Shown here: in pieces, positions 5,711 to 14,808 of the stretch
Layout: every line of letters begins with the position of its first letter
Numbering within the stretch: position 1 is the stretch's first letter
Assembly: GCA_001800515.1 (NCBI GenBank)
Contig: MGVN01000021.1
Location: forward strand, 1 to 16,436
Direction of reading: 5' to 3'
DNA from: Elusimicrobia bacterium RIFOXYB2_FULL_49_7
Lineage (GTDB): Bacteria > Fibrobacterota > OXYB2-FULL-49-7
Length of the DNA stretch: 16,436 bases
Made by a program: the position numbers and the translations under genes
The notes under the pieces: generated by a model
The model's input: the letters and a program-made list of their open reading frames with translations, nothing else
Told to the model about the DNA's origin: nothing
The model's database searches: none

Positions 5711-8700
5711 TTGAACATCTCCGGTTTGTATTCAAAGTTGGGCATGACCGGAAAAACCGGTTTAAGCGATTTGAACTCATCCTGGGAAAGAGGGGTTTCC
5801 CGAGAGGGTAGATGAGGCAGCGTTTCCACGATACGGTCGTTGAAAAAGAGGTTCATGTAAAAACCGTAGGCTCCACCCGTTTGGCCGTTGACATGAACGG
5901 CGATCACATTTCGGCCTTTGGACAGCAGGGAATCCAATCCCTCTTTTTTACGGCAACGAAACCAACTGTCCGACCGTTCCAGCGAATCGCTCCGAAGGAG
6001 GCGGCCGTTCAGATAAATGTCATAATGGCCGGTGGCCGCAAATTCCATCACCGCTTTTTCCGCTCCGGATCGTACCATAAATTCCCCACGCAGCCAGACC
6101 TGCCGGGCATGGGAGAAGGTGTTGTTTTCCATCCGTCCGCCCCAGACCGGCAACATGGGAACCGTGGCGCCGAGCAAGGCAATGGAATCGGGTTTAATCC
6201 CCTTCTTAACAGGTTCCCAACCGGAATCGTCATACGAAGGCTGTTCCCAAAGCGTATCTTGAGAGAGGCGGAAACGCCATTCCTTGCCTGAGGCAACAAG
6301 ACGCGCCGTGTCCCGTTCCACCCGTTCGCCCACTTCGTCCGGCAGCATTGAGAAAAGACGGAGATAAGCCAGATCCAGATATTCCCCTCGAGTAATGCCG
6401 TTTTTTCCTTTTTCCACAATGTCCCGATAGATACCTTGAGACTCCTCTTGAAGCTTGAAACCTAATTCTTCGAACTGGGCACTATACTCCTCCCGTTCCT
6501 CGTCGGTTGCGCCGGTCGGCACCGGGGGTTCTCGAAGCGCCTCTTCGGCCAACACTTCGTAGCAGAAGCTCCGCTGAAAAAGGATCTCCGCTATCTTTTC
6601 CTTGGATTTCTGTATCCATTCGTCTTTGATATCATACGCTTCGGCAATCTTAATATTCTTATAAAGCGCTTCCAAGGCATTGTTTTCGTATTCAACCAAT
6701 CCCTCGCCTAAAAGGTGTACCTTGTAAAAGAACTTTTTATAGGCATCATAGGCGCTCGGAATAGGAGCGCCTCGGGCGATACTGACCACTTCGGCATAGG
6801 TCGTGCCCACCTGATAGGACATCTGCGTAATAGCCGCAGAGGCGGAAAAACGGTACTTGTCCTCCACCGCATAACGGACCGACATCTCCAACGTTTTCAG
6901 ATAAAGCTTGATGGCGCGATCCTGAAAGGGAGCCAGGGTCTGGAGTCGTTCCAGTTTCTGCTGAATGAGCAGGAGCGGATTTCCCCCCGCCTTCTGAGGC
7001 ACGGCCGCCTGTACATCCAGTGCGGTGAGAAGTCGGGAATAAGCGGCACCGGCCATAAAGGGAAGCTTGGCCAATTGCTGGCGCGAGCGTGCGGTCCATT
7101 CATCCTCGTACTTGTATTGGATACCGATCTTGACGTTCTGTTCATGCGCCAAAAGCGCTTTATCCGAAAAATACTGTTCAAGGACTTCGGCAATACCCTG
7201 CTCAAATGCCGCCACCTTTCCGTAATCCATATTTTTCGGTCTCTCCCGTTTATAAACGGCCACGCCGAACTGCTCATAGGTTTCACCGATTTTATAGATG
7301 GCATGCGTGGTCCATTCCAAGAGACGATATTCACTGACCGCCGCATAAGCGGTCGTGGCATTTTCCATATATTTGATTCTTCGGTTCAACCGCGCCTTAT
7401 ATTCGGATTCCGGCAGAACGAGATCAATTCGCTCGCTCAGCTCCTGGTTGATTTGGCCGATGGTGAATTGCGCTTTGGCCATATAAAAGGCGTTGGTCTT
7501 GTTGTCCACACCGATTTTACCGCCCACCTCAATGGCTTTGGCGAATTCATCCAACGCCTTGTCGGTCTTTTGCTGCATATAAGAAGCCACCCCGGTCATG
7601 CAAAGTGCCATGACGATCCGGTTTTTATCCTGTCCATACCGTTTGCCGAAAAGAGTGTTGATCTTTTCCACATTGGCCCAATCCTGCAACTTACCGTAGA
7701 TTTCGCCGGCCCGAAAGAGAACATCGGGCGCATCCTTCTCATCCGGAAACAAGGTGGCATATTTTTCAAAAGCCTTGGCAGAAAGCACCAGATTCTCGCC
7801 TTTTTCATAGCAGAGTCCGGCATTGAACAACGCTTCCTTCATATTCTTGGATTGAGGAAAACGCTGAAATATTTCCACATAGGTTTGGGCCGCTTTCATC
7901 CAATTGCCCATTTGTTCATAGCAGCGGGCCGTCTTGAGAAAGCCGTTTTCCAGCGCACTGGAATTCGGATAATTGGCTATCAGTTTATTGTAGGTCAGAA
8001 TGGCCTTAGACCATTCCTTTTTCTCCTCGTACAAAAGTCCGACATTGAAAAGAGCGGCATCCGCAATCTTGGCATTCGGATATTCGACCACTACTTTTTC
8101 AAATTCACTGATGGCCAACTCGATCTTTCCGGCCTCACGCAGCCGTTCGCCCAACCGGAAATGCGATTCCGCGATGCGCACGGCCGCCTCTTCCTTATCT
8201 TGTCCGGAAACGGCCACATCCTCGAGCTTTTTATACCAGTTCTGCGCTTCGTCATACTTGTTTTCTTCATAATAGGTTTGGGCCGTCATCTTGATGGCCT
8301 CCGGCACTTCCAGTGACTTGGAATAACGATCGAGTACCGTCTTATAAGATTCGCGCGCCCGTTCAAAAAGCTTGTTATTATAAAAGGTATGACCTTTCAG
8401 CATCACAATTTCCGGTGTTTTAGCGCCCGAGGGGAGCACCTCCACATAATTGTCGATGGTCTGAAGCAGGAGCTTTGTGGCCTCGGATAAACGATTGAGC
8501 TCCGTTTGGCTCAAACGGACAGAATCATGCTTGCGGGTATGGATCGAAGCCGAGTCTCTTGCTGCGGTTGATGCCGTCTTCGACGCAGAGTCCATAACCG
8601 CACCCGAGACATTCTCCCCCCCTTTTTGCTTGGGCGATTGGGTGGCCAGGCAGGCGGTTAAAAAAAACACGGAGCCGCCCCCTATCCATGCCCACCGCAA

Positions 8701-8721
8701 TCCGACGCGCCATCCTCTCAT
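5707..8721 (-). CDS. Large TPR lipoprotein with C-terminal galactose-binding-like domain
   Basis: 1004 aa. Arg-rich start, hydrophobic segment and lipobox LTAC (C24) predict a lipoprotein; L25 and A26 after the cysteine give no obvious inner-membrane retention signal, so outer-membrane placement is plausible. A Ser/Thr/Ala-rich linker (30-70) leads to about ten TPR-like helical hairpins between 75 and 400, of the YbgF/BamD-like kind (AISEFEKVVVEYP, ALFNVGLLYEEKKEWSKAIL, ALFNAGLCYEKGENL), then a less regular helical part to about 800. Residues 809-960 differ: EWRFRLSQDTLWEQPSYDDSGWEPV, VWLRGEFMV, HYDIYLNGRLL and GRNVIAVHVNG are the successive strands of the beta-sandwich found at the N-terminus of many GH2/GH78-type enzymes and related sugar-binding modules. 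No catalytic domain follows. GGAGG about 7 nt upstream supports the start, which overlaps the stop of the upstream TPR gene (ATGA). Probable envelope scaffold; partner and ligand unknown. Confidence 0.85.
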   Translation of the reverse strand: MRGWRVGLRWAWIGGGSVFFLTACLATQSPKQKGGENVSGAVMDSASKTASTAARDSASIHTRKHDSVRLSQTELNRLSEATKLLLQTIDNYVEVLPSGAKTPEIVMLKGHTFYNNKLFERARESYKTVLDRYSKSLEVPEAIKMTAQTYYEENKYDEAQNWYKKLEDVAVSGQDKEEAAVRIAESHFRLGERLREAGKIELAISEFEKVVVEYPNAKIADAALFNVGLLYEEKKEWSKAILTYNKLIANYPNSSALENGFLKTARCYEQMGNWMKAAQTYVEIFQRFPQSKNMKEALFNAGLCYEKGENLVLSAKAFEKYATLFPDEKDAPDVLFRAGEIYGKLQDWANVEKINTLFGKRYGQDKNRIVMALCMTGVASYMQQKTDKALDEFAKAIEVGGKIGVDNKTNAFYMAKAQFTIGQINQELSERIDLVLPESEYKARLNRRIKYMENATTAYAAVSEYRLLEWTTHAIYKIGETYEQFGVAVYKRERPKNMDYGKVAAFEQGIAEVLEQYFSDKALLAHEQNVKIGIQYKYEDEWTARSRQQLAKLPFMAGAAYSRLLTALDVQAAVPQKAGGNPLLLIQQKLERLQTLAPFQDRAIKLYLKTLEMSVRYAVEDKYRFSASAAITQMSYQVGTTYAEVVSIARGAPIPSAYDAYKKFFYKVHLLGEGLVEYENNALEALYKNIKIAEAYDIKDEWIQKSKEKIAEILFQRSFCYEVLAEEALREPPVPTGATDEEREEYSAQFEELGFKLQEESQGIYRDIVEKGKNGITRGEYLDLAYLRLFSMLPDEVGERVERDTARLVASGKEWRFRLSQDTLWEQPSYDDSGWEPVKKGIKPDSIALLGATVPMLPVWGGRMENNTFSHARQVWLRGEFMVRSGAEKAVMEFAATGHYDIYLNGRLLRSDSLERSDSWFRCRKKEGLDSLLSKGRNVIAVHVNGQTGGAYGFYMNLFFNDRIVETLPHLPSRETPLSQDEFKSLKPVFPVMPNFEYKPEMFK

Positions 8722-11700
8722 TGGACGCCTCCGGTTCTATTTTGCGGCTCTCTGTCCTGCGGTTTCTGCTTGGCCTCTTCCTGTTTGAGATAATTTTGCG
8801 CTGCCACCACGGCGTTCATGGCCGCCGTCTCAACGTATTTGGAATTCTTATAAGTCCGGGACACCTGCATATACTGTTTGGCTGCTTCGAGATAATCGCC
8901 AGTCCCAAAAAGGATTTCCGCGATGTAGTAATGGCATTCGCCTGCTTTTTCCCGGTTCGGATAAACCTTCAGGTAATCCCAATAAAGGTCGATCACTTTC
9001 CTGTAAACATCCTTGCTTTCCTTGGACAAGGCCATGCTGTAATAATAACTCGCTGCCTCCAGAAGGGAGCGTTCGGCCAGACTGTCGCCCACAACACGGG
9101 CCACACTGTCCGGATTGTTCTTCGACCATTGCGTAGCGATATGATACGTCTTGAAGAGCAGTTGGCGGCCTTCATTGGCAAGCTCATGATCCTTGGCCTG
9201 TCCCTTCAGTTCATAGCATTCAATGACGCTGTACATCACCCCGGGCATCTGCGGATAATCGGGATAGAGTTTCTTCAGGTCCCGGTAGGTGGCGATGGCA
9301 TTATCGTATTTGAGCTGTTCCCGATACACATCCCCCAATTTCTGCAGAATACGCGCGGCCAACAACGGATTGGGCACCTTGCGCACAAAACGTTTCGCAT
9401 TTTTAAGACCGTTCATGTCGTTCTCCGAGGTATCAGACTCGGCAAAACTGATGGCAATATAATCAATGGACTCCTTGGTCAGGAGGCTTTGCGTGAACAG
9501 GGCCACATCCACCCCTTCCCCGGTCAGGGAGTTTTGTTCGTTGATAAGATAGAAAAAGGCGCTGATAGCCTTCTTTGCGTCCGATAACCGGTAATAGGTC
9601 CATCCAATCTTATAGAGCGCCTTATCGAACCATTTGCTCTCCGGGAATTTCAGCACCGTACGGTACCGCTCCAGCGCCCGATCCAGCTGATTACCGTCGA
9701 AATAGTATTCGCCGAGGATGAGTGCGGTCTGAGGTGCATATTCGCTTTCCGGATGCTTTTTCAACAAATCTTCTCCGAGACGAATAACCTCGTCTTTGTG
9801 CCCTTCCTCGGTATGGCAAAAAAGGAGGGAATATTGGGCCGCATCCGAAAAACGGGAATCCGGGTGCTTGCGCAGTAATGACTCAAAATAGGCCTTGGCC
9901 GAAGTATAATCCAATTTCGGTTGCGCAGGCAGCACCGGTTTGGGCCCCTGTTGGACGGTGTCGGCTTGGTAGCGTTCAAAGTCCATAAGATACTTTTCAT
10001 AGGAAGCGCTGTACGCATCCTCTCGTTTGAGATACTCCTCCTGTTCGGTCCGGTAATCCATTTCCCCGAGGTAATAAAAGACAAAGGCCTCCTGTTCGTC
10101 GGAAAGCGTCATATTTTTCAGGATATTCAACTGGTTCTGTCCCTCGGAACGGCGACGTTCCGCCCCCTCTTCAATAACCGCCGATACCTTCCGCTTGGCC
10201 GCTTCCACGGCGGTCAGTCGCGCTTGCCGGAGCGAATCCGCCATCCCGGACTCCTGCTTGAGCCGTTTTTCCTGTTGAGACAGATTTTGCAGGTTCAGCA
10301 GACCGTACTCTCCCCGCCAGGCTTCCTCCTCAAGCAGACTCTTCACCTTGGCCATCCGCGCCCGAATAACCGTTTCACCGATCTGGTTCCGCTTCTCCTG
10401 ACGCCGATCACGGAGCATGAGATAAGCTTGGCCCGGCTTGTCCTTCTCTCCGACCCGGGTCTTCAAGGAGAGATCCCGGATACGCAGGAGAATCTCTTCC
10501 TTTTGATCTTTGAACGGGGATGATATAAATTCCCCGGTCTGATAACTCTGAAGGAGAAATTCCAGGGTTTGCGCGGATTTCCGGTAAACCGCAGCGATAA
10601 CCTCCCCGGCACCGCCGTCGCGGTTGCCGGCAAGCAGAATCTCCAGCCGTTGCTTGATATCGCGATAAGCAGTGGTATCCACGTCCCCTTCCTCAAAACG
10701 ACGTTCCAGGAGTTCGAGATGAAGTGCGATTTTGCCCTCGTTTTTCAACCGTTCCTGTTCCGTTGTCCAGGCCTCTTCAGCCTGTTTCAGGTAATTGCGG
10801 GACAGGAGCAGCATGGCTTCGCACCCGAGCGGTTCGGCAGGGGACTGGTTGACCAGCGTTTTCAACGCCACCTCCGCTTTGGCGTAATTGCCCAGATAGA
10901 GATAGCACCAACCGATACCTTCAAGTGCTTCCGAAAAAAGCCCGGGCTCATCGAGGAGCGAAAGATACTGTTTCAACGCAGGTCCGTACCGTTTTTCCGT
11001 AAAATCAAGCTGCGCCAGACCCAATCGGGCCAGATTGACATACGGTTTGTCCTCGGCTCTGACTCGTTTCAAGACGGCGGCGCTCTGAAAAATGGATCGG
11101 GCGGTGGCAAAGTCCTCCTTGCGGGCATAAGACTGTCCGAGCACATAGAGAATACCGGCGTAATAGGGACGTTCCTTATCGGCCAAGGCCGCCAAGTCGA
11201 TCAAGTCCTGTTCCCGCCGGAGTTCATAATAAGTCTGGGCCACCACAAAATAAATCCGATTCATATCACCTTTTCCCAGGAGTTCATTCTTGAGTTTCTC
11301 GTATAGAAAATCGACCCGAGAATACTTCCCCTGAGCAAAAAGCGCCTGCAGCATACCTGACAGTGCGGTCATGTAATACCGGCTGTTGCGGCCGATCAGA
11401 GAGAACTGATCCACGGCATTCTGATTCTTGCCCAATGCACGCGCCGCTTCACCCAGATAATAATTGAATCCGTCCGGACTGACCCGATCGTGGAAACGGC
11501 GGATCAGAATACGGCATTCTTTTTCAACCGTGGAGAAATCGCCCTGTTCGTAGCTCCGCTTAATCTCGGCTAACGCTTGGTCCGACGCGACGGCCAAGGC
11601 CGCCGCATCCATCCGGTCGGTCAGTGTGTCCTTGCAGCGATCCAGCTTTTCCTTGAATCGATCCGAAGACATCCCCAGATTCTCATAGAGGACCTGAAAA

Positions 11701-12299
11701 AATTCGGTATGAAAAGCCTCTCCCGATTCCGGTGGTTTAGGGAGTGAAAAGCCGGACGCCTCGGTAAAACGGATCAACTCCGCCTCCACCGCTTTCCAGC
11801 AGACATTGATTTCCCGTTTGAGATGTAGGAGCGATTCAACCCTTTCTTTGCTTTCGGAAAGCAGGAGATGAAGCATCTGCGGCTGAGGATCCTCATAAAT
11901 CAGTTCCCGCAGCATCCCGATGGCATTGAAAAGCGGTTCCCGGACCAGATCAAGTCGCGCCTCATAACTCACGGCCTGTTGCTGTGTTTCATGAACACGG
12001 GTTCGAATACTCGACAACAGCGGCGTACCCGTTTTGATACCGACCACATCCACCGGCCATTGAAGCATCGCATCCATTTCCCGACACGCGGTCTTCAGCT
12101 GACGGATTTCTTTGGAAAGAATATCCACCCGATCGTATTCGGCTTCAAGTCGTCCGAGAATGGTCCGCAGATCAAACCATTGCACCTCTTCCCCCCCCGT
12201 GGCATTCGGACCGTTTTCTTCGGACGCACTCTTCCCAATAGCCGGAAGCGGCATCAAACAAAAAAACATTCCGATAAAAAACAGTGCAATGAAACGCAT
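8718..12299 (-). CDS. Large periplasmic TPR-repeat protein
   Basis: 1193 aa. Residues 1-22 form a Sec signal peptide (MRFIALFFIG core, AIG before K23) with no lipobox cysteine at the cleavage site. The mature protein is almost entirely helical. Residues 50-235 look like long helices or coiled coil. TPR-like hairpins occur at about 240-305, 380-485 (ILYVLGQSYARKEDFATARSIF, EALEGIGWCYLYLGNYAKAEVAL), 735-915 (AYFESLLRKHPDSRFSDAAQYSL, ALYKIGWTYYRLSDAKKAIS), 985-1030 and 1080-1170. Residues 505-725 are very rich in Glu, Gln, Lys and Arg and are probably a long rod. The start has AAGGAG in the last codons of the upstream gene, about 14 nt away, a long spacing. The stop overlaps the start of the TPR lipoprotein gene by 4 nt. 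Likely a periplasmic scaffold bridging the barrels and the lipoprotein; no enzyme motif was seen. Confidence 0.85.
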   Translation of the reverse strand: MRFIALFFIGMFFCLMPLPAIGKSASEENGPNATGGEEVQWFDLRTILGRLEAEYDRVDILSKEIRQLKTACREMDAMLQWPVDVVGIKTGTPLLSSIRTRVHETQQQAVSYEARLDLVREPLFNAIGMLRELIYEDPQPQMLHLLLSESKERVESLLHLKREINVCWKAVEAELIRFTEASGFSLPKPPESGEAFHTEFFQVLYENLGMSSDRFKEKLDRCKDTLTDRMDAAALAVASDQALAEIKRSYEQGDFSTVEKECRILIRRFHDRVSPDGFNYYLGEAARALGKNQNAVDQFSLIGRNSRYYMTALSGMLQALFAQGKYSRVDFLYEKLKNELLGKGDMNRIYFVVAQTYYELRREQDLIDLAALADKERPYYAGILYVLGQSYARKEDFATARSIFQSAAVLKRVRAEDKPYVNLARLGLAQLDFTEKRYGPALKQYLSLLDEPGLFSEALEGIGWCYLYLGNYAKAEVALKTLVNQSPAEPLGCEAMLLLSRNYLKQAEEAWTTEQERLKNEGKIALHLELLERRFEEGDVDTTAYRDIKQRLEILLAGNRDGGAGEVIAAVYRKSAQTLEFLLQSYQTGEFISSPFKDQKEEILLRIRDLSLKTRVGEKDKPGQAYLMLRDRRQEKRNQIGETVIRARMAKVKSLLEEEAWRGEYGLLNLQNLSQQEKRLKQESGMADSLRQARLTAVEAAKRKVSAVIEEGAERRRSEGQNQLNILKNMTLSDEQEAFVFYYLGEMDYRTEQEEYLKREDAYSASYEKYLMDFERYQADTVQQGPKPVLPAQPKLDYTSAKAYFESLLRKHPDSRFSDAAQYSLLFCHTEEGHKDEVIRLGEDLLKKHPESEYAPQTALILGEYYFDGNQLDRALERYRTVLKFPESKWFDKALYKIGWTYYRLSDAKKAISAFFYLINEQNSLTGEGVDVALFTQSLLTKESIDYIAISFAESDTSENDMNGLKNAKRFVRKVPNPLLAARILQKLGDVYREQLKYDNAIATYRDLKKLYPDYPQMPGVMYSVIECYELKGQAKDHELANEGRQLLFKTYHIATQWSKNNPDSVARVVGDSLAERSLLEAASYYYSMALSKESKDVYRKVIDLYWDYLKVYPNREKAGECHYYIAEILFGTGDYLEAAKQYMQVSRTYKNSKYVETAAMNAVVAAQNYLKQEEAKQKPQDREPQNRTGGVQ

Positions 12300-12304
12300 G
12301 ACGC

Positions 12305-13450
12305 TTAGGGGTTCTCCTTTTCCTGAGGAACCGTCTCGTTCTTTTTTCCTTTCATCATCTCATCGATATCGATAACCTGTCGTCCCCGCTTGTTCCTCAT
12401 CAGCAGGAACTTCCGGATAGTTTCGGCATTGGTCATCTTATAAAAAAGCGGGTAGCTGATTTTCCCGACGATTTTCCAGTCCGCATAAAACGGAGAGTAC
12501 CCATCGGTCCAGAGAATGCCCTGCGCCCGTAAATCGTTCTTTTCCGCCGTGGAAATGGGATCCAGCGGAAACCCGACCTGTTTCGTCAGCGTCATCGGCC
12601 CGATCTTGGTAATCGGAACCGCCACCATCAGGGTCAGGCCGTTTTCATATCGAATGCGGACCCCGGGCGTCAGATACATGGGGTTCTCCCGAAAATAATA
12701 CGGAAACACTTTGAGATTGTTGTTGCCGTCCACAAACCGCACGGTCTGCGGACTTGTAAAGCCGCTGAAACCGTTCAGAATCTCAAGTTGGTATTCCAGA
12801 AAGAAATCAGTGGAAAGACTTTTATATTCGATACCCGCCCCGACAAGAAGTTGATCATAGAAAGACCAGGAACGGTCGAGCGGCATCCGATAACCCACAT
12901 TCAAATAGCCTTTAAGAGGTAAAAAAGATTTCCAGGTAATCAATTCCGCATCTCCGATGAAGCGGGTTTCGAGCATGCCGCCCGTATGCATCAGCCCTTC
13001 TGCATAAAAACCGACATGATCGTTGCGATAACCGAACGATGCGTATTCTTTCAGGAAATTGTAGGTATACGCCACGGAAAGAGCACCGCCGAACAGACGA
13101 AGCTTTGCATTATTGGGCAGCGTGGCCTTCAAACGGGCTCGGAGATTTCCCGGCACCTGAAATCCGTAACTCAACACCTCGCTGGATAACCCCACATCCA
13201 GAAACGGAAAAAGCCCATAATCCGCCCCCACACAGGGAAATATCTTGAGGGGGAAACCACCCTCTTCCACAGTGGGATTGTCCCAATAGAAGCCGCGTCC
13301 GAAACCGTTCAGCCAAAGATTCCCCTTACCGTGCGTATCACTGTTTTCACAAAACCAAAGCCCCTCTCCGCTCATGAGCTTATAGCCCTCAACCGGACAG
13401 AGGCCGATGATGAGAGAAAACAAAATTAATAAAATCTTTAATCCGGGCAT
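12305..13450 (-). CDS. Outer-membrane beta-barrel protein, second of a tandem paralogous pair
   Basis: 381 aa. A signal peptide covers residues 1-22 (PGLKILLILFSLIIGL core, VEG). From about 30 to 337 the sequence alternates hydrophobic and polar residues in short amphipathic strands rich in Gly, Tyr and Phe, such as LSVAYTYNF, LNVGYRMPL, LLVGAGIEYK, DFFLEYQLEI and LTPGVRIRYENGL, typical of an outer-membrane barrel. The last strand ends in YPLFY (333-337), followed by a conserved segment with TN (340-341), E343 and IR (345-346), and then a charged tail. It shares with the upstream gene LRLFGGAL, GIEYK..DFF and PLFY..TN.E.IR, so the two are paralogues. AGGAG 6 nt before the ATG is a strong ribosome-binding site. 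Role could be channel, anchor or export port; the sequence does not decide. Confidence 0.8.
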   Translation of the reverse strand: MPGLKILLILFSLIIGLCPVEGYKLMSGEGLWFCENSDTHGKGNLWLNGFGRGFYWDNPTVEEGGFPLKIFPCVGADYGLFPFLDVGLSSEVLSYGFQVPGNLRARLKATLPNNAKLRLFGGALSVAYTYNFLKEYASFGYRNDHVGFYAEGLMHTGGMLETRFIGDAELITWKSFLPLKGYLNVGYRMPLDRSWSFYDQLLVGAGIEYKSLSTDFFLEYQLEILNGFSGFTSPQTVRFVDGNNNLKVFPYYFRENPMYLTPGVRIRYENGLTLMVAVPITKIGPMTLTKQVGFPLDPISTAEKNDLRAQGILWTDGYSPFYADWKIVGKISYPLFYKMTNAETIRKFLLMRNKRGRQVIDIDEMMKGKKNETVPQEKENP

Positions 13451-13458
13451 GGGTTCTC

Positions 13459-14562
13459 CTATTCGAGCATTTCCTCAATCTTTTTCAATTCCTCGTCTAT
13501 TTTCTTCCGCTTTTCCTTTATTTTGTCATCGCGCTGCTGAATGATCGATTCATCCTGAAGTACGTTCTTGAGCGCTGCCTTGTCCTCCCCGGTCAATCGC
13601 CCCTGCAAGATGGATTCCGGACCTGTCTCGGAGTTTTTTTCGGCCATGTCGGTTTTCGGCTTTTCGTTCTGTTTGGTATCCAGAAAAATCATGGTGCGAA
13701 TGGCCTCGGTATTGGTTTCCCGATAAAAGAGGGGAAATTCCAAACCCAGCCGTAGATTGAATCGTTCATAATAAAAATCGGAGCCCGGCCGTTCCGTTCC
13801 AGAGAGTGCAAGCGCAACCGAACCGACCGCAGAAAAACGGTTTCCAAGACGGTAACGATAGCCCGGCATCAGAAGAAGCACATTGTCATCATAAGCGGGG
13901 GCCGGTTCTCCGGCCTGGCGGATGACGGGCTGGTACAAACCAAAACGGAGACCGAGGAAAAAGCTGTTGCGCGGACCCTTATATTCCAAACCGGAACGGA
14001 AAGAGAGCTGCTGAAACTGTACAAGCAGGCGATCATTATCAATGGTAGAGAAATTAAAGTAGGCTTTTAACGGCAATTTGGGCATCCGCTTGATAAGATC
14101 CGCGTCCAGGACAAGGGTAAAACCCGCTTTGGGCGCGTAAGAGGGACGCTTCGAATTCTGTCCCTCGCTTACCGTGTCCTGTTCGGTTGAAAGGACAAGG
14201 TCCACCTGTACCGCCGCACCGAAAAGCCGGAGATTGTCGTTCCCCGGCCAGGTCAGCTTGAGATGAGCATCGCCTTTACCGATAATCTGCTTAACCCCCC
14301 CGTCAAACGGCACTGCTCCGGCAAAGATGGAGAGATTGGAGGCTAATCCGAACCCCAGCGCCAGATAAGGTTCCATACGCACACCGCTACGGCTTAAAGC
14401 CGCCATGGAAGCATATGAGGCAAGCCAAATGTCCCCAAGCCCGATGGTATTCGAGGCCTGAATATCCGGCATGCTCTCCGCACGAGAGCGCTTAATCTGC
14501 GCTTCTGCCTGCAGACACAGGAACAATAAAGCGTATAAGAAGAAACGATGAAATACGGTCAT
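13459..14562 (-). CDS. Outer-membrane beta-barrel protein, first of a tandem paralogous pair
   Basis: 367 aa. Residues 1-21 are a signal peptide ending AEA before Q22. Residues 40-280 form alternating amphipathic strands (YLALGFGLASNLSIFAG, LKLTWPGNDNLRLFGAAVQVDL, LKAYFNFS, GLEYKGPRNSFFLGLRFG, LMPGYRYRLG, FNLRLGLEFPLFY), consistent with an outer-membrane barrel. As in the downstream paralogue, the last strand ends in PLFY and is followed by TN (283-284), E286 and IR (288-289). The tail from 295 is periplasmic in character, ending at 325-367 with a strongly charged helix (KIKEKRKKIDEELKKIEEML) that probably forms a coiled coil; the paralogue has only a short tail. The gene starts 7 nt after the HTH gene with no strong ribosome-binding site, so it may depend on coupling. 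It resembles no porin family I can name. Confidence 0.8.
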   Translation of the reverse strand: MTVFHRFFLYALLFLCLQAEAQIKRSRAESMPDIQASNTIGLGDIWLASYASMAALSRSGVRMEPYLALGFGLASNLSIFAGAVPFDGGVKQIIGKGDAHLKLTWPGNDNLRLFGAAVQVDLVLSTEQDTVSEGQNSKRPSYAPKAGFTLVLDADLIKRMPKLPLKAYFNFSTIDNDRLLVQFQQLSFRSGLEYKGPRNSFFLGLRFGLYQPVIRQAGEPAPAYDDNVLLLMPGYRYRLGNRFSAVGSVALALSGTERPGSDFYYERFNLRLGLEFPLFYRETNTEAIRTMIFLDTKQNEKPKTDMAEKNSETGPESILQGRLTGEDKAALKNVLQDESIIQQRDDKIKEKRKKIDEELKKIEEMLE

Positions 14563-14569
14563 CCGTGTC

Positions 14570-14800
14570 TCAAGCAGCCGGGGTCAGAACCCTCACATTA
14601 AAGCGCTTGCCGCTGCGTCGCCTATCAAATTTGAATTGACGAAGCCGCTCCAAGTCCTCTATTGAGAAAAGCCGCCACCCGTTGGCATTGCGCACGGAAT
14701 CCGGAAGCGCCTGCTCTTCAATGAGCCAACGCTTCAGGGTGGATGTCGAAATCCGCAGATGCCGCGCCACCTGTCCTGAAGTGTAATAACTGTGTTCCAT
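14570..14800 (-). CDS. Minimal MerR/BldC-type winged-helix DNA-binding protein
   Basis: 76 aa, just a DNA-binding domain. YTSGQVARHLRISTSTLKRWL (6-26) is the helix-turn-helix of the MerR superfamily, and NGWRLFSIEDLERLRQFKF (40-58) is the wing and following helix. A basic tail (RRRSGKRFNVRV) replaces the long dimerisation helix and effector domain of true MerR proteins. In size and layout it resembles BldC-like regulators, which bind AT-rich direct repeats head to tail. It is the first gene of the envelope operon, with a strong ribosome-binding site (AAAGGAGG, 8 nt spacing) and AT-rich repeats directly upstream, so it probably controls its own operon. Whether it activates or represses, and whether it also acts on divergent recF, cannot be told. 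An excisionase-like role is less likely because no integrase or att site is near. Confidence 0.85.
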   Translation of the reverse strand: MEHSYYTSGQVARHLRISTSTLKRWLIEEQALPDSVRNANGWRLFSIEDLERLRQFKFDRRRSGKRFNVRVLTPAA

Positions 14801-14808
14801 GAAAAAAT

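Noticed and set aside
6715..8316. 533-codon open frame on the plus strand
   Set aside because: It lies wholly antisense to the TPR lipoprotein gene, which has a lipobox, TPR repeats and coupled neighbours. The plus-strand product is rich in His, Phe, Arg and Ile with no recognisable domain, as expected from reading the complement of a coding strand.
8688..9587. 299-codon open frame on the plus strand
   Set aside because: Antisense to the C-terminal part of the 1193-aa TPR protein; no motif and no ribosome-binding context, so treated as a shadow frame.
14570..14800. Small HTH protein as an excisionase of a mobile element
   Set aside because: No integrase, att-site repeat or transposase was found, and the gene is tightly spaced as the first gene of an operon with its own promoter.
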